Positions 51,086-61,480 of a DNA stretch of 64,000 nt are shown here, piece after piece (the first letter of the stretch is position 1; each line of letters starts with the position of its first letter). The translations under genes and the position numbers were made by a program. The DNA is taken from the NCBI GenBank assembly GCA_028045305.1, contig JAOFTV010000002.1, positions 1 through 64,000 of the forward strand. The letters run 5' to 3'. Under the pieces are notes generated by a model. It was not told the DNA's origin and did not search any database. It worked only from the letters and a program-made list of their open reading frames with translations. The stretch comes from Opitutales bacterium (lineage in GTDB: Bacteria; Verrucomicrobiota; Verrucomicrobiia; Opitutales; Seribacteraceae).

Positions 51086-51216
51086 TTATTGCTGTAGGTG
51101 GGGTGAAACTTGAGTAAAAAACGATTTATTCTATGAAGTTGTAAAGTAATGTGTACAACGAAATTCGAGAAAAAAAAACTTGCTAATGGCAACTTTCATA
51201 TAAATTAGCGTAAAAA

Positions 51217-51789
51217 TCACAAATTCTTCATAGGTAATGGGAAGGGAAATAAATTGAAGGCCATCGAAAGGCGAGTATTATTCGAACGATTTTCGCGGAC
51301 TCCATGTCGCATCCAAGGTTCGAAAAGAACAAGTTTGCCAACCTTTGGCATAATTTCCAAATCAACTTCTCCCTCTTTATGAAAATATAAATTTCCTGAT
51401 TCATTTTCAGTGGCGAGATAAACTACTCCACACAGCTGAGAAAGAAGGGCATGGTCATGCAGACCTGTGGATTCTCCAGGTTCTGCCAAGTTAAACCAAA
51501 ACGGAGGATAAGGATTATCACTGCCTGGTAAGGGTTCGAAAAGAATCACGCTTGAAACCTCTAATATTTCCTGTCCGAAATCTCTGCCCATACGAATGGG
51601 GTTTCGGGCAGCGGGGACTTCATCGATATCGATGTATAAATTTTCCCATCTTCCACCAATCTTGTGGGATTTTTTTGCGGTAGAACGAGTTTTTTCGAAC
51701 TGTTCGATCAATTCTGGCAGCCAATCCTCAAACCCAGGAAGCTGGATCTCGATTATTAATCCACCGCCCCAAGAAAATATTTTTTGCAT
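51217..51789 (-). CDS. Putative 2OG-Fe(II) oxygenase family protein
   Basis: GLHDHALLSQLCGVVYL, GKLVLFEPWMRHGVRENRSNNTRLSMAFNL: HxD-like, distal His and Arg/Asn arrangement. Confidence 0.75.
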   Translation of the reverse strand: MQKIFSWGGGLIIEIQLPGFEDWLPELIEQFEKTRSTAKKSHKIGGRWENLYIDIDEVPAARNPIRMGRDFGQEILEVSSVILFEPLPGSDNPYPPFWFNLAEPGESTGLHDHALLSQLCGVVYLATENESGNLYFHKEGEVDLEIMPKVGKLVLFEPWMRHGVRENRSNNTRLSMAFNLFPFPLPMKNL

Positions 51790-51797
51790 ACTCCCAA

Positions 51798-52298
51798 CTA
51801 ATATTCCACAGGTTTAGACAATTTTCCAAGCAACTCGTGATGAGCTTTAAATTTCCTTCGAAGTTCAGCTATGTCCGGCCAAAAAAAACCTTCCTCTTGA
51901 AAACCCGGACAGACCGAACAACTAACGAGGGAATAGGTTTCTTTGGAGTGCTCATTGGGAATTGCCCCAAAAGTGCTTCCTGCAGGTATGGTAAACTGGG
52001 GCAAGCAATCTGCTCTCGGGGTAAACCTGCCTAGTTTAATATTTTGGTATTGGTCTTGTTCAAATAGATGCAAATCGAGTGTTGCACCTTGATGAAAGTA
52101 CCAAGTTTCATCGGCATCGAGCGAGTGTAAGCAAGAAACTTCTCCCTTTTTTAACAGGTAATGAATAGATGTACCCTCGGGCCTGGAAGCATCAGAGAAA
52201 TGGGTAGCATGATTCGATTCAAATGTTCTGCGAAAATATCCACCCTCCGGGTGTGGAGAAAGGGACAAACCTTTGATCACATAATCTGCCGAATGCAT
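51798..52298 (-). CDS. Cupin family DUF985 protein
   Basis: LSPHPEGGYFRRTFES, TSIHYLLKKGEVSCLHSLDADETWYFHQG, VSCSVCPGFQEEGF motifs. Confidence 0.92.
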   Translation of the reverse strand: MHSADYVIKGLSLSPHPEGGYFRRTFESNHATHFSDASRPEGTSIHYLLKKGEVSCLHSLDADETWYFHQGATLDLHLFEQDQYQNIKLGRFTPRADCLPQFTIPAGSTFGAIPNEHSKETYSLVSCSVCPGFQEEGFFWPDIAELRRKFKAHHELLGKLSKPVEY

Positions 52299-52306
52299 GA
52301 CGAAAA

Positions 52307-53158
52307 CTAAACAAATGCCAATAATTCTTGCAGCAGGGATGCAGCCGTAAAAGGAGATACTATATCTGCCTGACTTGGAGAAAGTTCAACCAAGTCCATC
52401 CCCACACAGGTTCTGCCCTTTAGAGTAGACTTTACCAAGTCGATCGATTGGTAGTAGCTTAGTCCACCTGGCACGGGAGTACCCACCGCCGGCATAACTG
52501 AAGGGTCTAATCCGTCTAAATCAAAACTTAGGTAAACAAATTCAGGAAAATCAGAGGGCAAATCAATGGAAGATACATTGGCACGAACCAATTCCCCTGC
52601 GTCTTGAAAAAATACAGAATATTTTTCACGAGTCTTTTTTTCCTCCTCGCAAATTGCCCGAACTCCAATTGAGGCAAGACGATGTCCATCTTGAACAAGG
52701 ATGTTCATGACACTGGCGTGTGAATGCACCCTGCCTTGGTAACTGTCCCGAAGGTCGGCATGTGCATCAACTTGAACGATACCAATTTTTTGCCCAATTG
52801 CTTCAGAAACTCCTTTAACTGCAGCCCATGTAAGAGAGTGCTCCCCTCCTAAGATAACCGGGAAATGACCTTCAGTAACAATCCGTTCATTTCGCTTCTT
52901 AAGTTCAAGCAAGCAAGTTTTATGATCCACTGAACAATCAATCGGGTCTTGGGTAAAAACCCCAGATTCGCAAATAGGAGATCTTTCTAGTTCCTGGCTG
53001 GCCTGAAGAATTGCATTAGGACCAAGGCAAGTTCCGGACCCATAAGAAACGGTTTTTTCCATTGGACAGGGAACGATTTGAAACTTTGCAGAAGCCCGCA
53101 AGCTTTCATGTTCCTGCAATTCTGAACCTAAAAACTGCAAACTTTTTAATTCTTTCAT
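52307..53158 (-). CDS. speB: Agmatinase / ureohydrolase
   Basis: GGEHSLTWA, VQVDAHADLRD, HSHASVMN, SFDLDGLDPSVMPAVGTPVPGGLSYYQ metal-binding motifs. Confidence 0.94.
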   Translation of the reverse strand: MKELKSLQFLGSELQEHESLRASAKFQIVPCPMEKTVSYGSGTCLGPNAILQASQELERSPICESGVFTQDPIDCSVDHKTCLLELKKRNERIVTEGHFPVILGGEHSLTWAAVKGVSEAIGQKIGIVQVDAHADLRDSYQGRVHSHASVMNILVQDGHRLASIGVRAICEEEKKTREKYSVFFQDAGELVRANVSSIDLPSDFPEFVYLSFDLDGLDPSVMPAVGTPVPGGLSYYQSIDLVKSTLKGRTCVGMDLVELSPSQADIVSPFTAASLLQELLAFV

Positions 53159-54330
53159 GATAGACGATTCACAAATTCATCATATCCAAACTCTCGAACC
53201 ATCGATAGTTTATCAGTTTGGGAATTCCAAATTGCAATGGCAGGTAGTTTTACTCCGTTAAATGTGTTGGTTTTTACCATGGTATAATGAGCTTGATCCA
53301 AAAAAGCCACGCGATCCCCAATCTGTATTGGATCATTCATCCTGTATTCCCCAAAACTATCGGCAGTCAAACAACTCGAGCCACCTAATAAGTATGAATA
53401 TTGTCCATCCTGAGTGTCCCCCAATAAGGCAGGACGATATGGGGCCTCAATTACATCGGGTGCATGACAGGTGGCACTAAGATCAAGCAAAGCATGCATG
53501 GGAATGGAATTCATCAAGTCAACAACCTCACCAACAAGAATGCCCGCATCAAAAGAAACGGCTTCTCCCGGTTCTAGGTAGACCTGACAACCATATTTAT
53601 TAGAAATTTCGTCGATCAATCTGATCAATCCATCCTGGTCATAATCCGAACGAGTGCAATGATGACCACCCCCAAGATTGATCCATGAGAATTTTTTTAA
53701 AGTACTGCCAAGCGTATTCTCAATTTTTTTCCAAGTTTGAAATAGAGGTGCAAAATTCTGCTCGCAAAGGGTATGAAAATGCAAGCCTTCAAAGGGGACA
53801 AGATCTGAATCGCTAAGTTTGCTAATGGGCCAACCAAGCCTTGATTGCTTGGCACAAGGATCATATTTGGGATCAAGCCCAAGGGAGAGTTCAGGATTAA
53901 TCCGTAAGCCCAAAGACACTTTCTGAGCGGCAGCATACTCAACTCCCGTAGCCAGGGGATGATTAAAAACTAGGTGGTCGGAAAGCTCGCAAATTTCCTC
54001 CAATTCAGTTGATCGAAAGGCTGGGGAAAAGGTAGATAAAATTTTCTCTTTTTTAATACCTGTAAATCCTTTTTCCCTGGCTAGCTTCGCTTCCCACAAA
54101 CCGGAAGCACAACATCCGTCCAAGTATTCTTCAATTAGGCTGGCAAGCGACCACATCGAAAAGGACTTAAGGGCAAGAAGAACTTTTGCCCCCGAAAGCT
54201 TTCCAATATCAGCCAGTATTTTAAGGTTTGAACGAATCTTTTCTTCATCTAACACAAAACAGGGCGAAGGCACCCGGGATAGATCAAAACGAGCGAATGC
54301 TCCCGGACCCGAGCTTTGGGTGGGCAACAT
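53155..54330 (-). CDS. nspC: Carboxynorspermidine/carboxyspermidine decarboxylase (ORF extends to 54450)
   Basis: SPCFVLDEEKIRSNL, LLALKSFSMWS, GLRINPE, FEGLHFHTLCEQ, WINLGGGHH, YLEPGEAV; start TAATG-overlaps upstream gene. Confidence 0.93.
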   Translation of the reverse strand: MLPTQSSGPGAFARFDLSRVPSPCFVLDEEKIRSNLKILADIGKLSGAKVLLALKSFSMWSLASLIEEYLDGCCASGLWEAKLAREKGFTGIKKEKILSTFSPAFRSTELEEICELSDHLVFNHPLATGVEYAAAQKVSLGLRINPELSLGLDPKYDPCAKQSRLGWPISKLSDSDLVPFEGLHFHTLCEQNFAPLFQTWKKIENTLGSTLKKFSWINLGGGHHCTRSDYDQDGLIRLIDEISNKYGCQVYLEPGEAVSFDAGILVGEVVDLMNSIPMHALLDLSATCHAPDVIEAPYRPALLGDTQDGQYSYLLGGSSCLTADSFGEYRMNDPIQIGDRVAFLDQAHYTMVKTNTFNGVKLPAIAIWNSQTDKLSMVREFGYDEFVNRLS

Positions 54331-55535
54331 TAGAAAGCAAGTGGAGCGTCTAGGTTGCGAAGCTTCCAGGGCAACCCGTGGGTGTTTAACATGTCCATAA
54401 ATGGATCGGGGTCGAGTTGTTCCATATTGAAAACTCCCCTTCCCTTCCAAATGCCCTGGAGCATAAGAGCCGCTCCAATCATTGCGGGTACACCGGTTGT
54501 GTAACTCACAGCCTGACTACCCACTTCTTTGTAGCACTCTTCATGATCGCAAACATTGAATAAATACTTGGTTGAAGAAACTCCATTTTTTTCTCCCGTC
54601 ACGATATTACCAATGCATGTCTTGCCCTTTGTGCGCTTGCCCAAACCGCCAGGATCAGGAAGCACGGCCTTGAGAAATTGAAGGGGAATAATTTCCTTCC
54701 CCTCATAATAAATCGGCTCAATTGAGGTAAGCCCGACATTCTGCAAAACTTCAAGGTGCTGCAAATAAGCATCCCCAAAGGTCATCCAAAACCTTGCTCT
54801 TTTAATTTCTGGGAAATGTTTAACCAAAGACTCGAGTTCTTCGTGATACATCAAATACATGTTTCGATCACCTACTTCTGGAAAAGAAAAAGATTGCTTC
54901 TGAAAAAGGGCAGGTGTTTCGGACCAGTCTCCGTGCTCCCAATGACGGGCTGGAGCAGTCACTTCACGGATATTAATTTCAGGATTAAAATTGGTCGCAA
55001 ATGGATGACCATGATCTCCACCGTTGCAGTCTAGAATATCAAGTGTATCCACCCGGTCAAAGTGATGCTTGCGCAACCAAGCCGTAAACACATTGGTTAC
55101 TCCAGGGTCAAAACCGGACCCAAGCAATGCCATTAATCCAGCCTCTTCAAAACGGCTTTGGTATTCCCATTGCCAACGGTATTCAAATTTTGCTTCATCC
55201 CGTGGTTCATAATTTGCCGTATCCAGGTAAGGAACACCTGACTTCAAGCAAGCGTCCATTAGTGCAAGGTCCTGGTAAGGCAGAGCGAGGTTAACCAAAA
55301 GATCGGGTTTCACCTGCTCTAAAAGCCTAACTGTTTGATCGACTTCATCGGCATCTACCTCGGCGGTATTAATCTCTACCCCCAATCTTTCCTTAACAGA
55401 TTTGGCGATTTCCAGGCATGAAGATTCCCGCCGACTTGCCAAGGTAATCGAAGAAAAAACCTCAGGCAATTGAGCCATCTTATGAACGGCTACCGAACCA
55501 ACTCCTCCCGCTCCTATAACTAATACTTTTGACAT
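54330..55535 (-). CDS. Carboxynorspermidine/carboxyspermidine synthase (saccharopine dehydrogenase family; ORF extends to 55589)
   Basis: MSKVLVIGAGGVGSVAVHKMAQ, LVNLALPYQDLALMDACLKSGVPYLDTANYEP, GSGFDPGVTNVFTAW. Confidence 0.93.
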   Translation of the reverse strand: MSKVLVIGAGGVGSVAVHKMAQLPEVFSSITLASRRESSCLEIAKSVKERLGVEINTAEVDADEVDQTVRLLEQVKPDLLVNLALPYQDLALMDACLKSGVPYLDTANYEPRDEAKFEYRWQWEYQSRFEEAGLMALLGSGFDPGVTNVFTAWLRKHHFDRVDTLDILDCNGGDHGHPFATNFNPEINIREVTAPARHWEHGDWSETPALFQKQSFSFPEVGDRNMYLMYHEELESLVKHFPEIKRARFWMTFGDAYLQHLEVLQNVGLTSIEPIYYEGKEIIPLQFLKAVLPDPGGLGKRTKGKTCIGNIVTGEKNGVSSTKYLFNVCDHEECYKEVGSQAVSYTTGVPAMIGAALMLQGIWKGRGVFNMEQLDPDPFMDMLNTHGLPWKLRNLDAPLAF

Positions 55536-55548
55536 TATTTTTTCTTTC

Positions 55549-57435
55549 TCAGTCTGATTCGTAATATGTATAACCTTGTAAACTTTCACGATAGGTGGAT
55601 ACCAACTCCTTCAATTCGTCCAAAGTTGCACCGTGTTCTTTTACCGCATCCTCTGCTCTAGCCTTAAACCGTTCAAGCAATCGCTTGGGCTCATACTCGA
55701 CATAGCTTAGCACTTGGGAAACCGTATCGCCCTCAACTTCGTCTAAAATTTCAAAATCCCCGGAATCTTTAAGTCGAATCGTGACAACATTGGTATCACC
55801 AAAAAGATTATGTAAGTCCCCCAGAGTCTCCTGATAGGCACCGACAAAAAATGCACCCAGGTAATACTCTTCATCCTCTTTCAGGGTGTGAAGCGGAAGG
55901 CAGTCCGCCACTCCGTCTGCCACCACAAAACGATCTATCCGACCATCGCTATCACAAGTAACATCGCAAAGAACAGCATTGCGGTCGGGTTTTTCATGCA
56001 ATCGAGTGATAGGTATAATTGGATGCAACTGATCAATTGCCCAGACATCTGGTAAACTTTGAAAAAGGGAAAAGTTACAATGATAAATGTCTGCCATTCC
56101 TTGGACCCGTAGATTTAGTTCATCACTCCACTCCATTTCATCCAGACTATCCATCATCTTACGAATTTGACCGAGGGTTTTTTGGTGAGCTCTTTCTGCT
56201 CGTGCCAATACGGGCAGGGACAAACGTCCCCTGCGAAACAAGGCACGCAATTCATCTCGGTAATAAGTCGCTTCGTTTAATGATTCCAAGAGGCTTTCAC
56301 GGTCTAATGCATCAGAGATTTCGATTAATGATCGCAGAAGAGGATGATCATCTTTTTCCGCTAAAACAATTTCGTCTCTTTCATAACTGGTGCTCTCCAG
56401 TACGCTAAAAATTAGCATGGAGGATTGGGCAACACATGCGCGACCGCTTTCAGTCACAATACAAGGATGGGAAACTCCCGCATCATTCATTTCAAAGCCA
56501 ACGGTCTCCACTAAACTATAACAGTATTCTTCCAAGGAATAATTTATGGAGTTGGCACTGGATGAATTCTCCCCTGTATAATCAACGCCCAAACCACCTC
56601 CCAAATCTAGGAACTTAAGATTTGCTCCGAGCTTGGCTATCTCGATGAATAAACGGCTGGCTTCCTGTGCGAACTTGCGGATCTCAACCATGTTAGGAAC
56701 CTGGCTCCCCAGGTGAGAATGTTGCAAAACCAAACAATCAAGAAGATCTTCGTTTCGCAAAGTCTCTACAACTTCCATAACCTGGGCAATGGAAAGTCCG
56801 AACGACGAACGGTCTCCACTTGTTGCTGCCCAATTGCCACTAACGACATTGGCCAGTTTAACCCGGACACCGAGGGTTGGTGGAATACCTAGCTTTTTGG
56901 AGACTTCAATGATCAGCCGCAATTCACGCACACTTTCCATTACAATCACGGTATGCATTCCCAGTTTGGTGGATAGAAGAGCCAGGCGGATAAATTCGGA
57001 GTCCTTATATCCGTTACAAATAATCAAGCCTTGAGGGTGAATATTTTGGGATAATGCAATGAGCAATTCTGCCTTTGATCCTACTTCCAAGCCAAAATAA
57101 AACTCTTCTCCATATTCTGAGACTCTTTCCACAACATGTGCCTGCTGATTAACCTTGATAGGAAACACCCCACGGTAATCACCTTGGTAGCCCACCTGAT
57201 CGATTGCTTTTCTAAACCCCTCATTGATTGCCCGAATTCGATGTTCCAAAAAATTGGAGACCCGAAGAAGGACCGGAGTTTGAATGCCCCTCCGTTCAAG
57301 TTTTTGGATCACTTCTGCCAAGTCAACTGGGCTTGCATCTGTATTTAAAGGATCGTGCAAGCAAACATTCCCGTTTGCTAGTACACCAATTAATCCGTCC
57401 CCCCATCGGGAAATTCCATATGCATCGTTTTCCAT
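55549..57435 (-). CDS. speA: Biosynthetic arginine decarboxylase
   Basis: FPIKVNQQAHVVE, CNGYKDSEFIRLA, HSHLGSQVPN, FLDLGGGLGVDYTGE, CDVTCDSDGRID motifs. Confidence 0.96.
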   Translation of the reverse strand: MENDAYGISRWGDGLIGVLANGNVCLHDPLNTDASPVDLAEVIQKLERRGIQTPVLLRVSNFLEHRIRAINEGFRKAIDQVGYQGDYRGVFPIKVNQQAHVVERVSEYGEEFYFGLEVGSKAELLIALSQNIHPQGLIICNGYKDSEFIRLALLSTKLGMHTVIVMESVRELRLIIEVSKKLGIPPTLGVRVKLANVVSGNWAATSGDRSSFGLSIAQVMEVVETLRNEDLLDCLVLQHSHLGSQVPNMVEIRKFAQEASRLFIEIAKLGANLKFLDLGGGLGVDYTGENSSSANSINYSLEEYCYSLVETVGFEMNDAGVSHPCIVTESGRACVAQSSMLIFSVLESTSYERDEIVLAEKDDHPLLRSLIEISDALDRESLLESLNEATYYRDELRALFRRGRLSLPVLARAERAHQKTLGQIRKMMDSLDEMEWSDELNLRVQGMADIYHCNFSLFQSLPDVWAIDQLHPIIPITRLHEKPDRNAVLCDVTCDSDGRIDRFVVADGVADCLPLHTLKEDEEYYLGAFFVGAYQETLGDLHNLFGDTNVVTIRLKDSGDFEILDEVEGDTVSQVLSYVEYEPKRLLERFKARAEDAVKEHGATLDELKELVSTYRESLQGYTYYESD

Positions 57436-57479
57436 TAAAAAAGTGCCAAAAGCTAGGTTGGTTTAGAAAAAAGGAAAAA

Positions 57480-57557
57480 TGGTCGGGACGGAGAGATTCG
57501 AACTCTCGGCCTCCTGCTCCCAAAGCAGGCGCGCTAACCAGACTACGCTACGTCCCG
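57480..57557 (-). tRNA. tRNA-Pro (anticodon TGG), CCA encoded
   Basis: Minus strand CGGGACG...CCTGC-TTTGGGA-GCAGG...GTTCGAATC...CGTCCCGACCA. Confidence 0.95.
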
Positions 57558-57662
57558 GATCAAAAAATTACCATGAACTATTTTTTCCCACTTGGCAAAA
57601 CCAATCCTACTAATCATTCAAATTGTTAGAAGAAGAAATAATGTTGGCAAAACGCATCAACG

Positions 57663-57677
57663 CATCATGATATGATG
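57663..57677. promoter_or_regulatory. Putative palindromic operator just upstream of metH
   Basis: CATCAT-GAT-ATGATG inverted repeat, preceded by tandem ACGCATCA repeats (57652-57667). Confidence 0.35.
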
Positions 57678-57685
57678 ATACGTTT

Positions 57686-60600
57686 ATGAAAGATTTCTCC
57701 AGCACCCGTCCCCAAGAGCAAGACCTCAGAGATTTGCTCAACAAACGCATTCTTATTCTCGATGGAGCAATGGGTACAATGATTCAGCAGGAGAAATTGG
57801 AGGAAGTCGATTTCCGGGGAGAATTATTTAAGAAGCACGACAGTGAATTAAAGGGTAATAACGATTTACTCAGCCTGACCCGCCCCGATGTCATTCGAAA
57901 TATCCATCAGTCTTATTTCGCGGCGGGGAGCGACCTTGTGGAGACCAATACATTTAGTGCCACGAGCATAGCGATGGCAGACTACCACTTAGAAGATGTG
58001 GTGCATGACTTAAATGTAGCATCTGCTCGCCTTGCCCGAGAGGCTGCAGATGAGGCGATGAAATTAGATCCGACCCGTCCACGCTTTGTTGCCGGTGCCA
58101 TTGGACCAACCAATCGCACAGGTTCTCTGTCACCAGACGTAAATGATCCAGCTCTGCGCAATGTGACTTTTGATCAACTTGTGGATGCATATCACGCTCA
58201 GATCGTTGCCCTAGTTGAAGGCGGGGTGGATATATTGATGCCGGAAACAACCTTTGACACACTCAACCTAAAAGCAGCCATTTTCGCTTTGGAAAAATTC
58301 TTTGATTCAAGCGGGAAACGGCTACCCGTCATTCTTTCCATAACTATAACCGATGCATCAGGGCGTACTCTATCCGGTCAAACGACCGAAGCATGCTGGA
58401 ATTCCATTGCTCATGCAAAGCCCTTGGGGGTGGGACTTAATTGTGCCTTAGGAGCCGATGCCATGCGCCCCTACCTCCAAGCACTTTCTCAAAACGCAGA
58501 TTGTTTTGTACATTGTTACCCCAATGCAGGACTGCCCAATCCGTTGGCCCCTACTGGCTATGATGAAAAACCGGCCGACACTGCTGGTTCCCTCTTTACC
58601 TTTGCAGACGAAGGCCTCTTAAACATGGCGGGTGGATGCTGCGGAACCACTCCAGATCACATTCATGCAATAGCCGAAAAAATGGCTGAAGCCGGACCTC
58701 GGAACCTTGCCAAAATTGAACCAGCAATGCGGCTTAGTGGCCTCGAACCTTTTGAAATTCGGGGACAATCCAAATCTTTGATCATGGTGGGCGAACGGAC
58801 CAATGTTACCGGTTCACCAAAGTTTCGTAAATTAATCGAATCTGGGGATTATGATTCCGCCCTCAAAGTGGCCAAGCAACAGGTAGAGAATGGAGCAAAT
58901 ATTATAGATGTAAATTTTGACGCTGCCTTGCTTGACGGGGAGGAATGCATGACAAGGTTTTTGAACCTCGTTGTTTCTGAGCCAGATATTTCCCGGGTCC
59001 CCATCATGATTGACAGTTCGAAATGGTCGGTAATTGAGGCTGGCCTAAAAGTCATTCAGGGGAAGTGTATCATCAACTCAATCAGCCTCAAAGAGGGTGA
59101 AGACACCTTTAAAAAACACGCCCGTTTGGCCATGCGTTATGGTGCTGCGGTCGTGGTAATGGCCTTCGATGAAAAAGGACAGGCTGCAACCCTTGATGAA
59201 AAGGTGCGCATTTGCGAAAGGGCTTACAAAATTCTAGTCAATGAAGTTGGGTTCCCCGCATGGGATATTATCTTTGATCCAAATGTTCTCACGCTGGCTA
59301 CAGGAATGGATGAACACAATGCGTATGGGATCGATTTCATTGAAGCATTGCGCGAAATTAAAAAACGTTGTCCACATGCCCGCACCAGTGGGGGAATCAG
59401 TAATGTTTCTTTTTCTTTTCGTGGAAACAATCATGTTCGCGAAGCCATGCATGCATGCTTTCTCTACCACAGTTGCCAAGCTGGATTGGATATGGGGATC
59501 GTCAATGCAGGCATGCTTGCAGTTTATGACGAAATTGAACCGGAATTACGTGCCCGTGTGGAAGCGGTGGTATTAAACCAATCAGCCGGTGCAGGAGAGG
59601 AATTATTGGAACATGCCGAGCGTATTAAGGATTTAAATGAAAACCGAAAATCCGAAGGTCCCGACCTATCCTGGCGGGAAAAACCAGTTTCAGAACGATT
59701 AACTTATTCTTTGGTCAAAGGGATTGGCGATTATGCAGAAGTAGATGCCGAAGAAGCCCGTCAAGAATTGGGGCGCCCTTTGGAAGTGATCGAAGGACCT
59801 TTAATGGATGGGATGAAAGTAGTGGGTGACCTCTTTGGAGATGGAAAGATGTTCCTTCCCCAAGTGGTTAAAAGCGCGAGGGTCATGAAAAAAGCGGTAG
59901 CTTACCTCGAGCCCTTCATGGAAGATGAAAAGGATGGTTCCGAATCCAAAAAGCGTGGAACTATGGTTATTGCGACGGTTAAAGGAGATGTTCACGACAT
60001 TGGGAAAAATATCGTCGGAGTGGTTCTCGCCTGTAACAATTGGGATGTTATTGATTTAGGGGTGATGGTTTCCTGCGACAAGATACTCGATTCAGTTGCT
60101 GAGCATGGTGCTGATGTTCTCGGGTTGAGTGGTCTCATTACTCCATCCCTCGATGAAATGATCCACAATGCAAAGGAAATGGAAAGGCTAGGATTAAAAA
60201 TCCCCTTGCTCATTGGAGGTGCCACAACCAGTCGGGCACACACTGCGATCAAAATTACTCAGCATTATTCTGCACCTGTTATACAAGTTCCCGACGCATC
60301 CCTGGTCGTGAATGTATGCAATGATGTTTTACACCCTAAAAAGTCAAAGGCTTATATCGAAGCATTAGAGACTGAACAGACCCGAATTCGGGAACAGCAT
60401 GAAGCCCAGGGCGAACGTCCGCTTCTTAAACTGGATGAAGCTCGTGCCAAAGGATTGTCTTTTGACTGGGAAAAACAGGAAATCTCCGAACCCTTGGCAG
60501 ATAATCTAGGCACTCACCACCTGACCCCGAGTTTGGAAGAGGTTTTAGAGTTTTTTGACTGGTCTCCCTTTTTCTGGGCTTGGGAATTGAAAGGTACTTA

Positions 60601-61399
60601 TCCTCAAATCTTCGACAAAAAAAATACCGGTGAAGAAGCACGGAAATTATATGACCATGCCCAGGAATTACTGGAAGATATCATCGGGAATAAAAGATTT
60701 ATCTGCCAGGCAATGGTGGGAATATGGCCTGCTCATTCATTGAGAGATGATGTGGAATTGTTCACGGATTTGTCCAAGAAAAAATCCTTGGGTGCATTCA
60801 GGTTTGTTCGTCGACAACAAGTCTTGCCCAATCAATCACAATTCTGCCTTTCAGACTTTGTAGCCCCCAAGGATTCGAAGCGCATGGATTACCTCGGAGC
60901 TTTTGCAGTTAGTGCTGGAGACGAGGTAGATCAAATGGCCGAAAAATACAAAGTGGATAATGACGATTACACATCTATTCTCATTAAATCTCTGGGGGAT
61001 CGTTTTGCTGAGGCCACCGCTGAATATGCCCATAAAATAGTCCGGGACCTTTGGGGTTTTGGTAAAACCGAAGGCCTTACAAATGAGGAATTAATTGCGG
61101 AAAAGTATCGGGGAATCCGGCCGGCCGCTGGTTATCCCTGCCAACCTGATCACACTGAAAAGGATTTAATTTGGAATCTTCTAGATGTAGAGAAGCACAT
61201 CGGCCTGGAACTTACCGAATCTCGGGCTATGAATCCCGGATGCTCTGTATCTGGTCTCTATTTTTCCCACCCCGAGGCTAAATATTTTAATGTTGGAAGC
61301 TTAGGAAGAGACCAAGTGGAGGACTATGCGACACGCAAAGGATGGACCTTTGAAAAAGCGGTAAAATGGTTACGCCCCAATCTCGGATTTGACGCTTAA
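57686..61399 (+). CDS. metH: Cobalamin-dependent methionine synthase, full-length
   Basis: [50 protein letters not shown] (B12), AdoMet-activation domain [15 protein letters not shown]. Confidence 0.98.
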   Translation: MKDFSSTRPQEQDLRDLLNKRILILDGAMGTMIQQEKLEEVDFRGELFKKHDSELKGNNDLLSLTRPDVIRNIHQSYFAAGSDLVETNTFSATSIAMADYHLEDVVHDLNVASARLAREAADEAMKLDPTRPRFVAGAIGPTNRTGSLSPDVNDPALRNVTFDQLVDAYHAQIVALVEGGVDILMPETTFDTLNLKAAIFALEKFFDSSGKRLPVILSITITDASGRTLSGQTTEACWNSIAHAKPLGVGLNCALGADAMRPYLQALSQNADCFVHCYPNAGLPNPLAPTGYDEKPADTAGSLFTFADEGLLNMAGGCCGTTPDHIHAIAEKMAEAGPRNLAKIEPAMRLSGLEPFEIRGQSKSLIMVGERTNVTGSPKFRKLIESGDYDSALKVAKQQVENGANIIDVNFDAALLDGEECMTRFLNLVVSEPDISRVPIMIDSSKWSVIEAGLKVIQGKCIINSISLKEGEDTFKKHARLAMRYGAAVVVMAFDEKGQAATLDEKVRICERAYKILVNEVGFPAWDIIFDPNVLTLATGMDEHNAYGIDFIEALREIKKRCPHARTSGGISNVSFSFRGNNHVREAMHACFLYHSCQAGLDMGIVNAGMLAVYDEIEPELRARVEAVVLNQSAGAGEELLEHAERIKDLNENRKSEGPDLSWREKPVSERLTYSLVKGIGDYAEVDAEEARQELGRPLEVIEGPLMDGMKVVGDLFGDGKMFLPQVVKSARVMKKAVAYLEPFMEDEKDGSESKKRGTMVIATVKGDVHDIGKNIVGVVLACNNWDVIDLGVMVSCDKILDSVAEHGADVLGLSGLITPSLDEMIHNAKEMERLGLKIPLLIGGATTSRAHTAIKITQHYSAPVIQVPDASLVVNVCNDVLHPKKSKAYIEALETEQTRIREQHEAQGERPLLKLDEARAKGLSFDWEKQEISEPLADNLGTHHLTPSLEEVLEFFDWSPFFWAWELKGTYPQIFDKKNTGEEARKLYDHAQELLEDIIGNKRFICQAMVGIWPAHSLRDDVELFTDLSKKKSLGAFRFVRRQQVLPNQSQFCLSDFVAPKDSKRMDYLGAFAVSAGDEVDQMAEKYKVDNDDYTSILIKSLGDRFAEATAEYAHKIVRDLWGFGKTEGLTNEELIAEKYRGIRPAAGYPCQPDHTEKDLIWNLLDVEKHIGLELTESRAMNPGCSVSGLYFSHPEAKYFNVGSLGRDQVEDYATRKGWTFEKAVKWLRPNLGFDA

Positions 61400-61480
61400 A
61401 GTATAAACTCTTAAGTGATCCATACGAGTTAGCCCTTTGGCATTGCAGGGCAGCCTAGGAAAAAGTATAAATTTTCGGCT

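Noticed and set aside
54331-54450. N-terminal 40-aa extension of the nspC ORF
   Set aside because: Lies inside the upstream synthase gene; ATG at 54330 with TAATG overlap is the better start
57228-57629. 133-aa + strand ORF over tRNA-Pro ('WSGRRDSNSRPPAPKAGALTRLRYVPD')
   Set aside because: Typical mistranslation of a tRNA gene plus antisense speA; not a real protein
57558-57685. SAM or cobalamin riboswitch upstream of metH
   Set aside because: Leader of about 130 nt shared with divergent tRNA-Pro lacks recognisable aptamer elements; only the short palindrome/repeats are visible
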